Positions 7,329 through 14,998 are shown, counted from the stretch's first letter. The stretch: DNA of 17,010 nt from Gammaproteobacteria bacterium (GCA_003514305.1 DORE01000085.1:1-17010); one strand, 5' to 3'. Program-made: numbers and translations. The notes: generated by a model from the letters alone, not told the origin.

Positions 7329-7982
7329 ATGTTATTTGGAATGAGTAAGAAACCGGTTGAGCTACCTTCTGCCGAGACCGCATTGCAAGATAGGGCCTAT
7401 CCAAACCAGTTCACCCGCGAACATTTTGTCAATGGACATCCAATAGTGGAGCCCTTACCAGATAATCTGAGCAAAGCTGTGTTTGGTCTCGGTTGTTTCT
7501 GGGGCGCAGAACGTCTTTTCTGGAAATTGCCCGGAGTGTTCAGTACGGCGGTCGGCTATGCAGGCGGAATCACTAAAAACCCAACTTATGAAGACGTCTG
7601 TAGCGGTAAAACAGGCCACACAGAGGTCGTAAAGGTTTTTTATGACCCCACACTCATTTCTTATGAGCAGTTACTCGCCGCATTTTGGGAGTCGCATGAT
7701 CCTACCCAAGGCATGCGGCAAGGAAATGACATGGGTACACAGTATCGCTCCGCCATTTATTGTATAGATAATGAACAGTCTTGCGCTGCCAAGAAGAGCC
7801 TAAGGCAATTTCAGCAGGCATTGATTGAAAAGGCTTTAGGAGCTATTACCACAGAAATCAAAAGCTTACGCGAATTTTACTATGCAGAAGATTATCATCA
7901 ACAATATCTTGCCAAAAACCCTGGAGGATATTGCGGCTTAGCGGGGACTGGCGTTTGCTATACTCTTAATTCAAACTCGTAG
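7329..7982 (+). CDS. msrA: Peptide methionine-S-sulfoxide reductase MsrA
   Basis: A 217-residue protein of the long proteobacterial MsrA form. It reduces the S-epimer of methionine sulfoxide, free or in proteins, with electrons from thioredoxin in the cytoplasm. The catalytic cysteine is C56 in GCFWGAE. The downstream landmarks YAGGITKNPTYEDVCSGKTGHTE and DPTQGMRQGNDMGTQYRS are typical. The two recycling cysteines are C202 and C210 in GYCGLAGTGVC, with the same eight-residue spacing as in E. coli MsrA (C198, C206). The pre-domain ELPSAETALQDR...HFVNGH also matches that subgroup. AGGAAAG precedes the ATG by 6 nt. The gene is followed after 108 nt by the 5'-nucleotidase gene on the same strand; no msrB is nearby. 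Confidence 0.97.
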   Translation: MLFGMSKKPVELPSAETALQDRAYPNQFTREHFVNGHPIVEPLPDNLSKAVFGLGCFWGAERLFWKLPGVFSTAVGYAGGITKNPTYEDVCSGKTGHTEVVKVFYDPTLISYEQLLAAFWESHDPTQGMRQGNDMGTQYRSAIYCIDNEQSCAAKKSLRQFQQALIEKALGAITTEIKSLREFYYAEDYHQQYLAKNPGGYCGLAGTGVCYTLNSNS

Positions 7983-8090
7983 CCTGGGCAAAGTCCCAAG
8001 GAGTTTCACATGGGGTGAGCAGCAGGGCTGCGTGGGCTCAAGATACCGCAAAACGCCGCGCGATACGATTCGACCGTTCAAATTTGGTGG

Positions 8091-8996
8091 GTGATTCCCT
8101 TGACATTTCCTAAAATTGATCCTCTTATCATCGCGATTTCATCCCGCGCGTTATTTGACCTTGCAGAGAGCCACGCTGTTTTTGAACAGCAAGGGCTAGC
8201 TGCTTATCAGCATTACCAGATCGAACATGAAGATGAGCCGTTACCACCCGGAGTGGCTTTTCATCTTGTCGAGAAATTATTGAGCCTCAACAAAGTGATT
8301 GACGGATCCCCAGTCGAAGTCATTCTTTTGTCGCGAAACAGTGCGGATACGGGACTGAGAGTGTTCAATTCAATTGAACATTACCATCTAAACATAAAGC
8401 GAGCTGCGTTTTGCAGTGGAGACAGCCCGTATAGATATATTCAAGCTTTTAACAGCCACTTGTTTTTGTCTACCGATGGTACAGATGTCCGCCAGGCTTT
8501 GGAGCTGGGCGTAGCTGCGGCCACGATCCTGCCTTCAGTTAAAACCAACACAAAAGAGCAAATCCTCAAGATCGCGTTCGATGGAGATGCAGTTCTGTTT
8601 TCAGATGAGTCTGAAAAAATATTCAAAGACAGAGGCCTAGAGGCTTTTACAGAGAATGAACGCAATACCGCGACTCAGCCACTCGCGGGTGGGCCTTTCA
8701 AACCATTTTTGCACGCGCTACAGCAGTTCCAGCTCGCCTTTCCATCAGGCAAAGCTCCAATAAGGACCTGCTTAGTTACGGCAAGAGCGGCTCCGGCTCA
8801 TGAGCGTGTGGTGCGTACATTACGGGCTTGGAATATCCGCATTGACGAGTCTCTTTTTCTAGGAGGACTGCAAAAAGGTGAGTTTCTTCAGGCCTTTGAC
8901 GCTGATGTGTTTTTTGATGACCAACAGGGCCATTGCGAGTCTGCGCGTCATCATGTCGCGACGGGCCATGTTCCGAACGGCGTGGCCAATTCGTAA
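8091..8996 (+). CDS. Cytosolic 5'-nucleotidase (NT5C1-like, PF06189 family)
   Basis: A 301-residue protein matching the bacterial relatives of mammalian cytosolic 5'-nucleotidase 1, which dephosphorylate nucleoside monophosphates. Seen in order are the N-terminal IAISSRALFDL, then EVILLSRNSADTGLRVFNSI, the haloacid-dehalogenase motif I FDGDAVLFSDE with D164 and D166, motif II CLVTARAAPAHERV, and a motif-IV-like VFFDDQQGHCESA with D276 and D277. The substrate range is inferred from the family. The chosen start is a GTG with GGTGG just before it; an in-frame TTG 9 nt later is possible. The 107 nt between msrA and this gene contain no clear terminator, so cotranscription is possible. The protein end is followed by a non-coding stretch with parS-like sites. 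Confidence 0.9.
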   Translation: MIPLTFPKIDPLIIAISSRALFDLAESHAVFEQQGLAAYQHYQIEHEDEPLPPGVAFHLVEKLLSLNKVIDGSPVEVILLSRNSADTGLRVFNSIEHYHLNIKRAAFCSGDSPYRYIQAFNSHLFLSTDGTDVRQALELGVAAATILPSVKTNTKEQILKIAFDGDAVLFSDESEKIFKDRGLEAFTENERNTATQPLAGGPFKPFLHALQQFQLAFPSGKAPIRTCLVTARAAPAHERVVRTLRAWNIRIDESLFLGGLQKGEFLQAFDADVFFDDQQGHCESARHHVATGHVPNGVANS

Positions 8997-9094
8997 GTTC
9001 CTGCCGCGTTTACACCTCAGAAGAAGTTTTTGGTTAGGTCTTTTCGCCGGTCAGTGGGTCAGCCTTTCTCCATAGCAAACTGGCGGTGTGACAA

Positions 9095-9110
9095 TGTTCC
9101 ACGCTGACAC
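9095..9110 (+). other. Degenerate parS-like element
   Basis: TGTTCCACGCTGACAC shares its first nine bases with the parS-like site at 9117, but the right half is changed. Together with the preceding CAA it forms a 12-base direct repeat CAATGTTCCACG (9092-9103 and 9114-9125) with a 22-bp period, about two helical turns. It could be a decayed second site or a half-site of a tandem operator. Confidence 0.4.
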
Positions 9111-9116
9111 AACCAA

Positions 9117-9132
9117 TGTTCCACGTGGAAAT
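9117..9132 (+). other. parS-like chromosome partitioning site
   Basis: TGTTCCACGTGGAAAT contains the perfect 12-bp palindrome TTCCACGTGGAA (9119-9130). From memory the parS sites bound by chromosomal ParB in Pseudomonas read TGTTCCACGTGGAAC(A/C), so 14 of 16 positions agree. ParB loads at such sites and spreads to organise origin segregation. The site is intergenic, as a subset of parS sites are. The neighbouring genes are not ones I associate with the origin region, so a different regulator using the same palindrome is the main alternative. Confidence 0.5.
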
Positions 9133-9144
9133 ACTACCTATAAT
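9117..9144 (+). promoter_or_regulatory. Possible promoter with the palindrome at its -35 position
   Basis: TATAAT at 9139-9144 is a perfect sigma-70 -10 box. With 16-bp spacing the -35 hexamer would be TGTTCC (9117-9122), a poor match that lies inside the parS-like palindrome. A protein bound there would therefore control or block this promoter. The transcript would read toward thrH with a leader of roughly 270 nt. Confidence 0.3.
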
Positions 9145-9418
9145 TAGAGACTTACTCAGATAAAAGCGCCAGAGACGCATACCTAAATCAAAAATGCAGG
9201 GGCGTTATGTTTGGAATGCAAAACCGCGACTTGGCAACGTTGATCTAACGTGCTGCATTGAATGCCAAAAGCGCCCGGATCTGCTACCTTTCGGTTGTCG
9301 AGCAGAATTTATGTCATCGGGTCCATGTCATCGCTTCGAGTGGAACCAGCTGTTACTTTCGTTTGACCCACTCATCAACACCCCTTAACTCGGAATCGTC
9401 ACACAGGAGATAAAATCG

Positions 9419-10033
9419 ATGGAACTGGCCTGCCTTGACTTAGAGGGTGTGCTAATCCCAGAAATATGGATTGGTTTTGCCGAAAAAACAGGTATTGAAG
9501 AACTCAAAGCTACTACTCGCGACATACCTGATTACAACGTCTTGATGAGACAACGTTTAAATATCCTTAACAGGCACAAGTTGGGTTTGCCTGACATTCA
9601 GCAGGTAATTGCCACCCTGAGCCCGCTTGAAGGAGCGAAAGAATTCGTAGGATGGTTGAAGGAGTGCTTCCAACTAATTATTTTGTCGGACACTTTTTAT
9701 GAGTTCTCTCACCCATTAATGCAGCAGCTAGACTTTCCGACCCTATTCTGTCACCGACTCATTACAGATGAGCACGGTTATATCGTGGATTACAAATTGC
9801 GTCAGGAAGACCCCAAGCGACGATGTGTGAAAGCTTTCCACGAGCTTAACTTCCGTGTTATTGCGGCTGGAGACTCATATAATGACACTACTATGTTGGC
9901 AGAGGCCGATTCAGGTATCTTATTTCGCGCTCCCGCCAATGTCATCGCCGAATTCCCTCAGTTCCCGTCTGTGACGAGCTACCAAGAGCTTAAGCTGCAG
10001 TTCATCGCTGCAAGTTCGCGGGAACTGGTTTAG
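9419..10033 (+). CDS. thrH: ThrH, phosphoserine phosphatase / phosphoserine:homoserine phosphotransferase
   Basis: A 204-residue HAD-superfamily protein almost co-linear with Pseudomonas ThrH. Motif I is CLDLEGVLIPEIW with nucleophile D7 and E9. FAEKTGIEELKATTRDIPDY, SPLEGAKEFVGWL, ILSDTFYEFS (motif II), LRQEDPKR (motif III region) and AAGDSYNDTTML (motif IV) follow in order. The Pseudomonas enzyme removes phosphate from phosphoserine and can pass it to homoserine, linking serine and threonine synthesis. This activity is carried over from the homologue. AGGAGA lies 8 nt before the ATG, a strong ribosome site. The gene stands alone and converges on roxA, with a weak shared stem-loop between them. 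Confidence 0.95.
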   Translation: MELACLDLEGVLIPEIWIGFAEKTGIEELKATTRDIPDYNVLMRQRLNILNRHKLGLPDIQQVIATLSPLEGAKEFVGWLKECFQLIILSDTFYEFSHPLMQQLDFPTLFCHRLITDEHGYIVDYKLRQEDPKRRCVKAFHELNFRVIAAGDSYNDTTMLAEADSGILFRAPANVIAEFPQFPSVTSYQELKLQFIAASSRELV

Positions 10034-10087
10034 CTCAGATTTACTGGCTGCGCTCCACAGCGTCTGATTGCCGCCTTACCAACGAAC

Positions 10088-10114
10088 AAAATAGCCCGAA
10101 ATTTAGCGCTATTT
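10088..10114. terminator. Possible weak bidirectional terminator between thrH and roxA
   Basis: AAATAGC at 10088-10094 can pair with GCTATTT at 10108-10114 over a 13-base loop. On the plus strand it is followed by CTCTGTTTC, and on the minus strand by TGTTCG. The 7-bp stem is AT-rich and overlaps the roxA stop codon. Its place between two convergent genes fits a terminator, but stability is low. Confidence 0.3.
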
Positions 10115-11296
10115 CTCTGTTTCAGTCAGCCAGAGCGCTCCGCTTTGCACTAGCTGGCAGACTAATCCCAGGCTATCGACCGAACACCAAAGCTCTGAAA
10201 TATCATAGATATTCGCGAACTCAGAGGCACACAACTGCCTGATCGCTGGCAGATGGACTTTTTCCAGTTCGTAAACTTTTCCATCCACGAACAAAAGCAG
10301 GGGTTTGGGGTCAGCTTGCAATAAGTAGGCAAATCGAGAGGCCGGATTCCTTACGAGCTCCACAGCTTTCCCTTTGAAGGCGATCAGTTCTTCAGGGATT
10401 ACCTCATCGGTCAGTGGTTCGACCAACTCCGGGTATTTGACCTCCGTAACAAGGCTGCCAAATGCATGCAAGAATTCACCCTGGTCAGTCAAAAGCCCTG
10501 ACACGATCTCCCATGCGCGCTGCCAATCATTTTCTCCAATTTCAGCGCTGTCCCGCATTTCTGAGTCCGTGTGATCTGTGAAACGCTGCGATTCCGTTAG
10601 CTCGTCGATGACACGATTGCTAAAAGATTCAATCATCTCGGCGTAAGATGGCGCTCTGAAACCCACCGAGTAGCAAAGACTTGGAGTTTGAGATACGCCC
10701 CAGTGAGTGTATCCGGCAGGAATGTATAAAACGTCTCCATTTACTAACGTAAACTCATGTTTTACTTCAATTTCATTGATTAAATTTAAGTCTGAAGCAG
10801 TGCTAAGAAGGTTGGGAGGCTGTTTCGTCAGGTCAATCTGATCGCCGACCTGCCATGTGCGTTGGCCAAGGCCCTGCACCAGAAAGACGTCGTACTGATC
10901 AAAGTGGGGGCCTACACCCCCTCCCGGCGTGGCGAAGGACAACATAACGTCTTCGATGCGCCAGCGGGGCAAAAACTCGAAGGCTTGGATCATCTGCTTC
11001 AGGTCGGGAATCCACAGCTCTGCCGACTGCACCAGCAAGGTCCAGTTCTCATCACTCATAGCGGGTAAGGAAGTTAGTTCAAATGGCCCATGCACAAGGG
11101 CATAGCGATCGGTCCCGGACTCTTTGGGGTGAGTGATAACAATGCGACTTTCTGCAGCTGCACTACACGCTATTTCGAGTAACCTATCAGGACTAATAAA
11201 TCCTACTAGTTTACTAAAGAATCCCCTAATAAGTATCGGTTTTTGCTGCCAATATGATTTAAGGAACTCTGTTTTATCAAAATTCGGAGTCAGCAT
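10109..11296 (-). CDS. roxA: Ribosomal protein L16 arginine 3-hydroxylase RoxA (YcfD), JmjC/cupin oxygenase
   Basis: A 395-residue Fe(II)/2-oxoglutarate oxygenase of the YcfD/MINA53 group. The E. coli enzyme hydroxylates an arginine of 50S protein L16. The N-terminal FLKSYWQQKPILIRGFF opens the family, and NWTLLVQSAELW and LPRWRIEDVMLSFATPGGGVGPHFDQYDVF (quoted in parts) match E. coli closely. Confidence 0.94.
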   Translation of the reverse strand: MLTPNFDKTEFLKSYWQQKPILIRGFFSKLVGFISPDRLLEIACSAAAESRIVITHPKESGTDRYALVHGPFELTSLPAMSDENWTLLVQSAELWIPDLKQMIQAFEFLPRWRIEDVMLSFATPGGGVGPHFDQYDVFLVQGLGQRTWQVGDQIDLTKQPPNLLSTASDLNLINEIEVKHEFTLVNGDVLYIPAGYTHWGVSQTPSLCYSVGFRAPSYAEMIESFSNRVIDELTESQRFTDHTDSEMRDSAEIGENDWQRAWEIVSGLLTDQGEFLHAFGSLVTEVKYPELVEPLTDEVIPEELIAFKGKAVELVRNPASRFAYLLQADPKPLLLFVDGKVYELEKVHLPAIRQLCASEFANIYDISELWCSVDSLGLVCQLVQSGALWLTETEK

Positions 11297-11305
11297 GCCA
11301 TCCGT

Positions 11306-12682
11306 TCATATCTCCTTGGCCTGGTCTACAGCATTACCTAAGTAAGTGCGAGGCCGCAGGGACATCAATTCCTCTTTTGCGGACTCTGGTATATCAAGAG
11401 ACTCAATGAAAGCTTTCAGCGTGGTTTCGTCGATGGTTTTCCCTCTGGTGAGCGCTTTTAATTTCTCATAGGGTTCCGCGATCCGATAACGCCGCATAAC
11501 GGTCTGAATCGGTTCTGCGAGTATTTCCCAGCAGGCATCGATATCTGCATTAACTGCATGGGAATTGAGTTCGAGCTTCCCAAGCCCTCTTCTAAGCGAT
11601 TGGTAGGCTACAAGGCTATACCCAAGGCCAATTCCAAGATTTCGCATCACTGTTGAGTCAGTAAGGTCGCGCTGCCATCTAGATACGGGCAATTTAGCTG
11701 CCATATGACCCAACAATGCATTTGCCAGCCCGAGGTTTCCCTCTGCGTTTTCGAAATCTATCGGGTTGACCTTATGAGGCATCGTTGATGAGCCAACTTC
11801 ACCGGAGACTGTTTTCTGATTAAAATAGTTCAGAGAGATATATCCCCAAATATCTCTCGAAAAATCAATTAGTACCGTATTATATCTCGAAAGACAGTGG
11901 AATATCTCAGAGACGTAGTCATGCGGTTCTATCTGAGTAGTGTAAGGATTCCAGTCCAGCCCAAGATCGGCAATAAACTCTGCGGCAACTTGGTGCCAGT
12001 CAACTTCAGGGTAGGCAATTAAATGCGCGTTATAATTACCTACAGCTCCATTTATCTTTCCCAAAATACAGATTTCCTTAAAGTTTGACAGCTGCCGCTG
12101 CAAGCGGAAAGCCACATTGGCGAACTCCTTGCCAACCGTAGAGGGCGTAGCGGGTTGCCCGTGAGTGCGCGAAAGCATAGGCTGCGCTGCAAATTCATTC
12201 GCCAAGGATCTTAGCTCATCAACTGCGGCTTCCATCTGTGGGATTAAAACAGTGTCTCGCGCTTTGGCGAGCATCAACCCATACGCCAAGTTGTTTATAT
12301 CCTCAGAGGTGCACGCAAAATGCACAAATTCGATGTACCCTTCAAACCCGCCTAAACTTTCGAGTTCTTGTTTGATAAAGTACTCGACAGCTTTAACATC
12401 GTGATTAGTTTTACTCTCTATATCTTTTACCCGAAGAGCGTCTTCAAGGCTGAATTCAAGAAAAATACTGTTCAAGACATCTATCTGTGCACTGCAAAGT
12501 GGCTCGAGTTCCACCACGCCTGAGTGCGAGGCAAGTTTCTGCAGCCATTTCATCTCAACTTCGATCCGATATCGCATCAACCCGTATTCACTAAAAATCT
12601 CGGCCAGCTCACTGCATTTTTGCGCATAGCGCCCATCTAGAGGCGAAATTGAAGAAATAGCCATAAATTGTTGATCTGTCAT
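11306..12682 (-). CDS. purB: Adenylosuccinate lyase
   Basis: A 458-residue fumarase-superfamily enzyme that cleaves SAICAR to AICAR and adenylosuccinate to AMP, releasing fumarate in both purine steps. The family signature GSSTMPHKVNP covers residues 297-307 with catalytic S298. The second catalytic residue is H174 in SRTHGQPATP. Both are exactly three higher than E. coli S295 and H171, which supports the ATG at 12682; an in-frame ATG seven codons later is possible. The early ISPLDGRYAQK and HFACTSEDINN also match the E. coli-type PurB. The ribosome site is poor. In gammaproteobacteria purB follows hflD; here the upstream sequence is the hflD remnant. roxA starts 9 nt after purB stops. Confidence 0.98.
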   Translation of the reverse strand: MTDQQFMAISSISPLDGRYAQKCSELAEIFSEYGLMRYRIEVEMKWLQKLASHSGVVELEPLCSAQIDVLNSIFLEFSLEDALRVKDIESKTNHDVKAVEYFIKQELESLGGFEGYIEFVHFACTSEDINNLAYGLMLAKARDTVLIPQMEAAVDELRSLANEFAAQPMLSRTHGQPATPSTVGKEFANVAFRLQRQLSNFKEICILGKINGAVGNYNAHLIAYPEVDWHQVAAEFIADLGLDWNPYTTQIEPHDYVSEIFHCLSRYNTVLIDFSRDIWGYISLNYFNQKTVSGEVGSSTMPHKVNPIDFENAEGNLGLANALLGHMAAKLPVSRWQRDLTDSTVMRNLGIGLGYSLVAYQSLRRGLGKLELNSHAVNADIDACWEILAEPIQTVMRRYRIAEPYEKLKALTRGKTIDETTLKAFIESLDIPESAKEELMSLRPRTYLGNAVDQAKEI

Positions 12683-13357
12683 ACTTAATAAGACCCTTTT
12701 GAGCTAGATTTTGAAGCGTAGAAACCGCAATACGGTCAGTCCGCCTAAACGTAATGAACGTGTGCCACGATCAACCTCCAATCTGAGGCCACAACACGGC
12801 AAGCCGAATCCTGGCAAGGCGCGTGGGCGCTTCGCGATAAGCGTGTCCCAAAGATATTCAACTTGCCCTTAAACTTGAACACGAAAAGGACGCGTTCCAA
12901 TTGTATCCCGATATAGCGTTGCTAGCGCCCTAATATCCTCTGTAACCTGAAAAATGCCGCCCCCTGGAGGTTGCTCCGTCTGGAAATGCTGGGCTTGAAG
13001 TGATTGATCGAGTTTTACCTAATGCACTCTCTTGATTACATGTCTGGGCTTGCCATCAATTGGGGCCACAGCCGCAAAACTGGGCTCGCACAGCGCGAGG
13101 TTTCCTCATCCTCCTTGGAACGCATCTGAAGCGTCTGAAAACGATAGAATTACATGCTTGAGCGGTTCATGCTCGAGTCCAAGGCAAATAGCGGCAAAAG
13201 CGGTTGATAAGGACAGAAAATCAATCATTGTCTTCATCCCGGTACAGGGACGTTCCCAGCATGAGCCAGTTCGTTCGCGAGCCAGGTGCTTTGAATTAAA
13301 CGCTGTTGAAAAGGCCAAGACCTGCATTCCTGGCCGGTCGAGAATATCAGCGCTCAT
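12683..13357 (-). pseudogene. hflD: Decayed hflD (lysogenization regulator HflD homologue)
   Basis: This 660-nt interval between mnmA and purB is where gammaproteobacteria keep hflD, and its length fits the usual 205-213 codons. No intact frame exists, but HflD-like peptides occur in the right order on the minus strand. The start ATG at 13357 overlaps the mnmA stop. It leads to MQVLAFSTAFNS, MIDFLSLSTAFAAICLGLE and then a TGA at 13106. Another frame gives RCASPVLRLWPQLMASPDM (13095-13039), like the family RYALALL-LERQL segment. RHF lies near 12955, followed after a frame change by EDIRALATLYRDTIGT and RVQV to a TAA at 12869. GQVEYLWDTLIA comes next. After another frame change ARIRLAVLWPQIGG ends at a TGA (12771), and SWHTFITFRR follows. 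Several independent lesions make sequencing error unlikely. Confidence 0.85.
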
Positions 13358-14471
13358 AGGAGTCCACTACGGCGCCGCCAAGACAGCGTGCTCCGTCATA
13401 GAACACAGCGTATTGTCCCGGCGTGACTGCGCGCTGAGGCGCGTCAAACACGATATTAAGCCTTCCAGATGCGTCCGCGTCGACTATGCAAGGCTGGTCT
13501 GATTGCCGATATCTTACCTTTGCATGACAACGCAGCGGAAAGTCAGGTCCTCGCTGGTCGATCCAGGAAGCCTCAAGAGCCCACACACTCTTTGAGTAAA
13601 GATGATTGTTTTCATTGCCTTGCGCAACAATTAGTAAGTTGTTCAGCATGTCTTTGGCCACGACGTACCAAGGTTCTTCAGCGCAACCTGCACGTCCGCC
13701 TATACCAAGGCCTTGACGTTGGCCTAGGGTGTAGTACATCAGTCCACTATGCGAACCTAAGGCATCACCACTAATGCTCACGATTTGCCCGGGTTGAGCA
13801 GGCAAATACGTGTTAAGAAAATCCTTAAATTTTCGTTCCCCGATAAAACAGATTCCGGTGCTATCTTTCTTCTTTGAGGTGACTAATTGCAGATCACCGG
13901 CAATTTTTCTGACCTGAGATTTTTGATATGTTCCAATCGGAAACAGAGCATTGCGGATATTTTCTTCTTTGACCTCACACAGGAAATAAGTTTGGTCCTT
14001 ATTTGCATCTACGCCTTTATGCAGATAGCTGCGATTGCCATTATCAATTCGCTGGACGTAGTGTCCAGTCGCAATACAGTCAGCCCCTATAGAGAAAGCA
14101 TATTCTAGGAATGCCTTGAACTTAATCTCTCTATTGCAGAGCACATCGGGATTGGGCGTCCTCCCCGCACGGTATTCCGCGAGAAAATGTTCAAACACAT
14201 TATCCCAATACTCAGCCGAGAAATTAGCGGTCAAAAGCTCGATGCCCAAACTGTCGCATACCGACTGGGCGTCAGCAAGGTCTGACTTCGAAGTACAATA
14301 TTCGGTACCGTCATCCTCCTCCCAGTTTTTCATGAAAAGACCGGTTACTTCATGGCCAGCCTTTTGCAGAAGATAGGCTGAAACGGAGGAATCAACACCG
14401 CCCGACATCCCAACGATAACTTTTTTCCTGCCGTCGGGCGTTTCACTGTCGCTAATTTTGCGCACCTTCAT
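13347..14471 (-). CDS. mnmA: tRNA-specific 2-thiouridylase MnmA
   Basis: A 374-residue enzyme that makes the 2-thio group of U34 in Lys, Glu and Gln tRNAs, using sulfur passed from IscS through the Tus relay. It has the ATP pyrophosphatase loop SGGVDSS at 23-29. The catalytic cysteines are C112 in NPDVLCNREIKF and C208 in DSTGICFIGERKF. Other landmarks are GHYVQR, KDQTYFLC, KKKDSTG and YTLGQRQGLGIGG. Length and motif order are normal for the E. coli-type enzyme, and the only extra is a short N-terminal tail. Its ATG overlaps the nudJ stop by 4 nt (ATGA), so translation is probably coupled. Its stop codon overlaps the start of the hflD remnant by 11 nt, which preserves the ancestral operon join even though hflD is dead. 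Confidence 0.98.
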   Translation of the reverse strand: MKVRKISDSETPDGRKKVIVGMSGGVDSSVSAYLLQKAGHEVTGLFMKNWEEDDGTEYCTSKSDLADAQSVCDSLGIELLTANFSAEYWDNVFEHFLAEYRAGRTPNPDVLCNREIKFKAFLEYAFSIGADCIATGHYVQRIDNGNRSYLHKGVDANKDQTYFLCEVKEENIRNALFPIGTYQKSQVRKIAGDLQLVTSKKKDSTGICFIGERKFKDFLNTYLPAQPGQIVSISGDALGSHSGLMYYTLGQRQGLGIGGRAGCAEEPWYVVAKDMLNNLLIVAQGNENNHLYSKSVWALEASWIDQRGPDFPLRCHAKVRYRQSDQPCIVDADASGRLNIVFDAPQRAVTPGQYAVFYDGARCLGGAVVDSYER

Positions 14472-14905
14472 TTGATGAGACCAAGTGGGTATTTATCACC
14501 TCTTGCATAATCAGTTATTGCTCTGAGAACTAGCGGACTTCGAAGTTGGTCAGACACGGATATGAGCTCATCATGAGTGAGCCATAGCGCCCGAACGATG
14601 TCACAATCTGGGGGCGTTGAAGAGAATTGTTCTTTTGGTGAAGCGAGAAAACAATGTCGTAAGTAGTGAACCCCATTGGTCTTTTGCATATGAGAGTAGA
14701 TCCCAATTAGACTTTCTATCCGGACGTGCCAGCCTGTTTCCTCATAGGTTTCTCTAACAGCAGCGGAAACCAGGTCTTCTCCAACTTCAACATGGCCGGC
14801 TGGCTGGTTGAAAACTAGCGCTCCATCTGCCTTTTCTTGCACCATGAGAAATCGGCCCTGCATGGGGATCACTGTAGCTACTGTAAGATGAGGATAATGA
14901 TTCAT
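14468..14905 (-). CDS. nudJ: Nudix phosphatase NudJ
   Basis: A 145-residue Nudix hydrolase. The Nudix box spans residues 37-59, beginning GHVEVGEDLV and ending RETYEETGW, with all consensus positions (G37, E43, R51, E52, E55, E56, G58) present. The preceding FNQPAGH, the later HYLRHCFL and RSPLVLRAITDYARGDKYPL are the pattern of E. coli NudJ (YmfB). That enzyme hydrolyses nucleoside di- and triphosphates and thiamine pyrimidine pyrophosphate (HMP-PP); the physiological substrate here is unknown. It is first in the minus-strand cluster nudJ-mnmA-hflD remnant-purB-roxA and overlaps mnmA by 4 nt, as in E. coli. A 121-nt divergent gap separates it from moaC. Its ribosome site (AAGG two bases before the ATG) is badly spaced. 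Confidence 0.93.
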   Translation of the reverse strand: MNHYPHLTVATVIPMQGRFLMVQEKADGALVFNQPAGHVEVGEDLVSAAVRETYEETGWHVRIESLIGIYSHMQKTNGVHYLRHCFLASPKEQFSSTPPDCDIVRALWLTHDELISVSDQLRSPLVLRAITDYARGDKYPLGLIK

Positions 14906-14963
14906 AGCCTTGTGATGTGAATTTTATCAATGTTGGTGAAGGACTGGCTAATGCAACTTGAAA

Positions 14964-14998
14964 AGCAGCTTCTGCTCAGCTTCAGAAAAAGGGATAAT
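14964..14998 (+). promoter_or_regulatory. Repeats and a possible -10 box upstream of moaC
   Basis: AGCAG-CTT-CTGCT (14964-14976) is a small inverted repeat. CAGCTTC occurs at 14966-14972 and again at 14977-14983, 11 bp apart (one helical turn), as in many operators. GATAAT at 14993-14998 is a fair -10 box, but the matching -35 position (TTCTGC) is poor, so an activator would be needed. No molybdenum-cofactor riboswitch fold was recognised. Confidence 0.25.

Larger units (their letters stand above)
8997..9418. other. Non-coding stretch before thrH
   Basis: 422 nt without a credible gene. It holds the two parS-like elements at 9095-9132 and a TATAAT box at 9139-9144. A short palindrome ACGTT-GATCT-AACGT lies at 9237-9251, and a 6-bp inverted repeat TCTGCT/AGCAGA lies at 9280-9306. 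A 64-codon open frame (9194-9388) has no ribosome site. The thrH ribosome site AGGAGA lies at the right end, 8 nt before its ATG. The stretch could be a long 5' leader or carry a small RNA; neither is shown. Confidence 0.5.

Noticed and set aside
9194..9388. 64-codon cysteine-containing frame before thrH
   Set aside because: No Shine-Dalgarno sequence, no family resemblance, and it overlaps leader structure; kept only as part of a finding.
13032..13502. 156-codon plus-strand frame
   Set aside because: It lies antisense to the end of mnmA and to the hflD remnant, and its peptide is low in hydrophobic core pattern. The minus-strand HflD peptides explain the region better.
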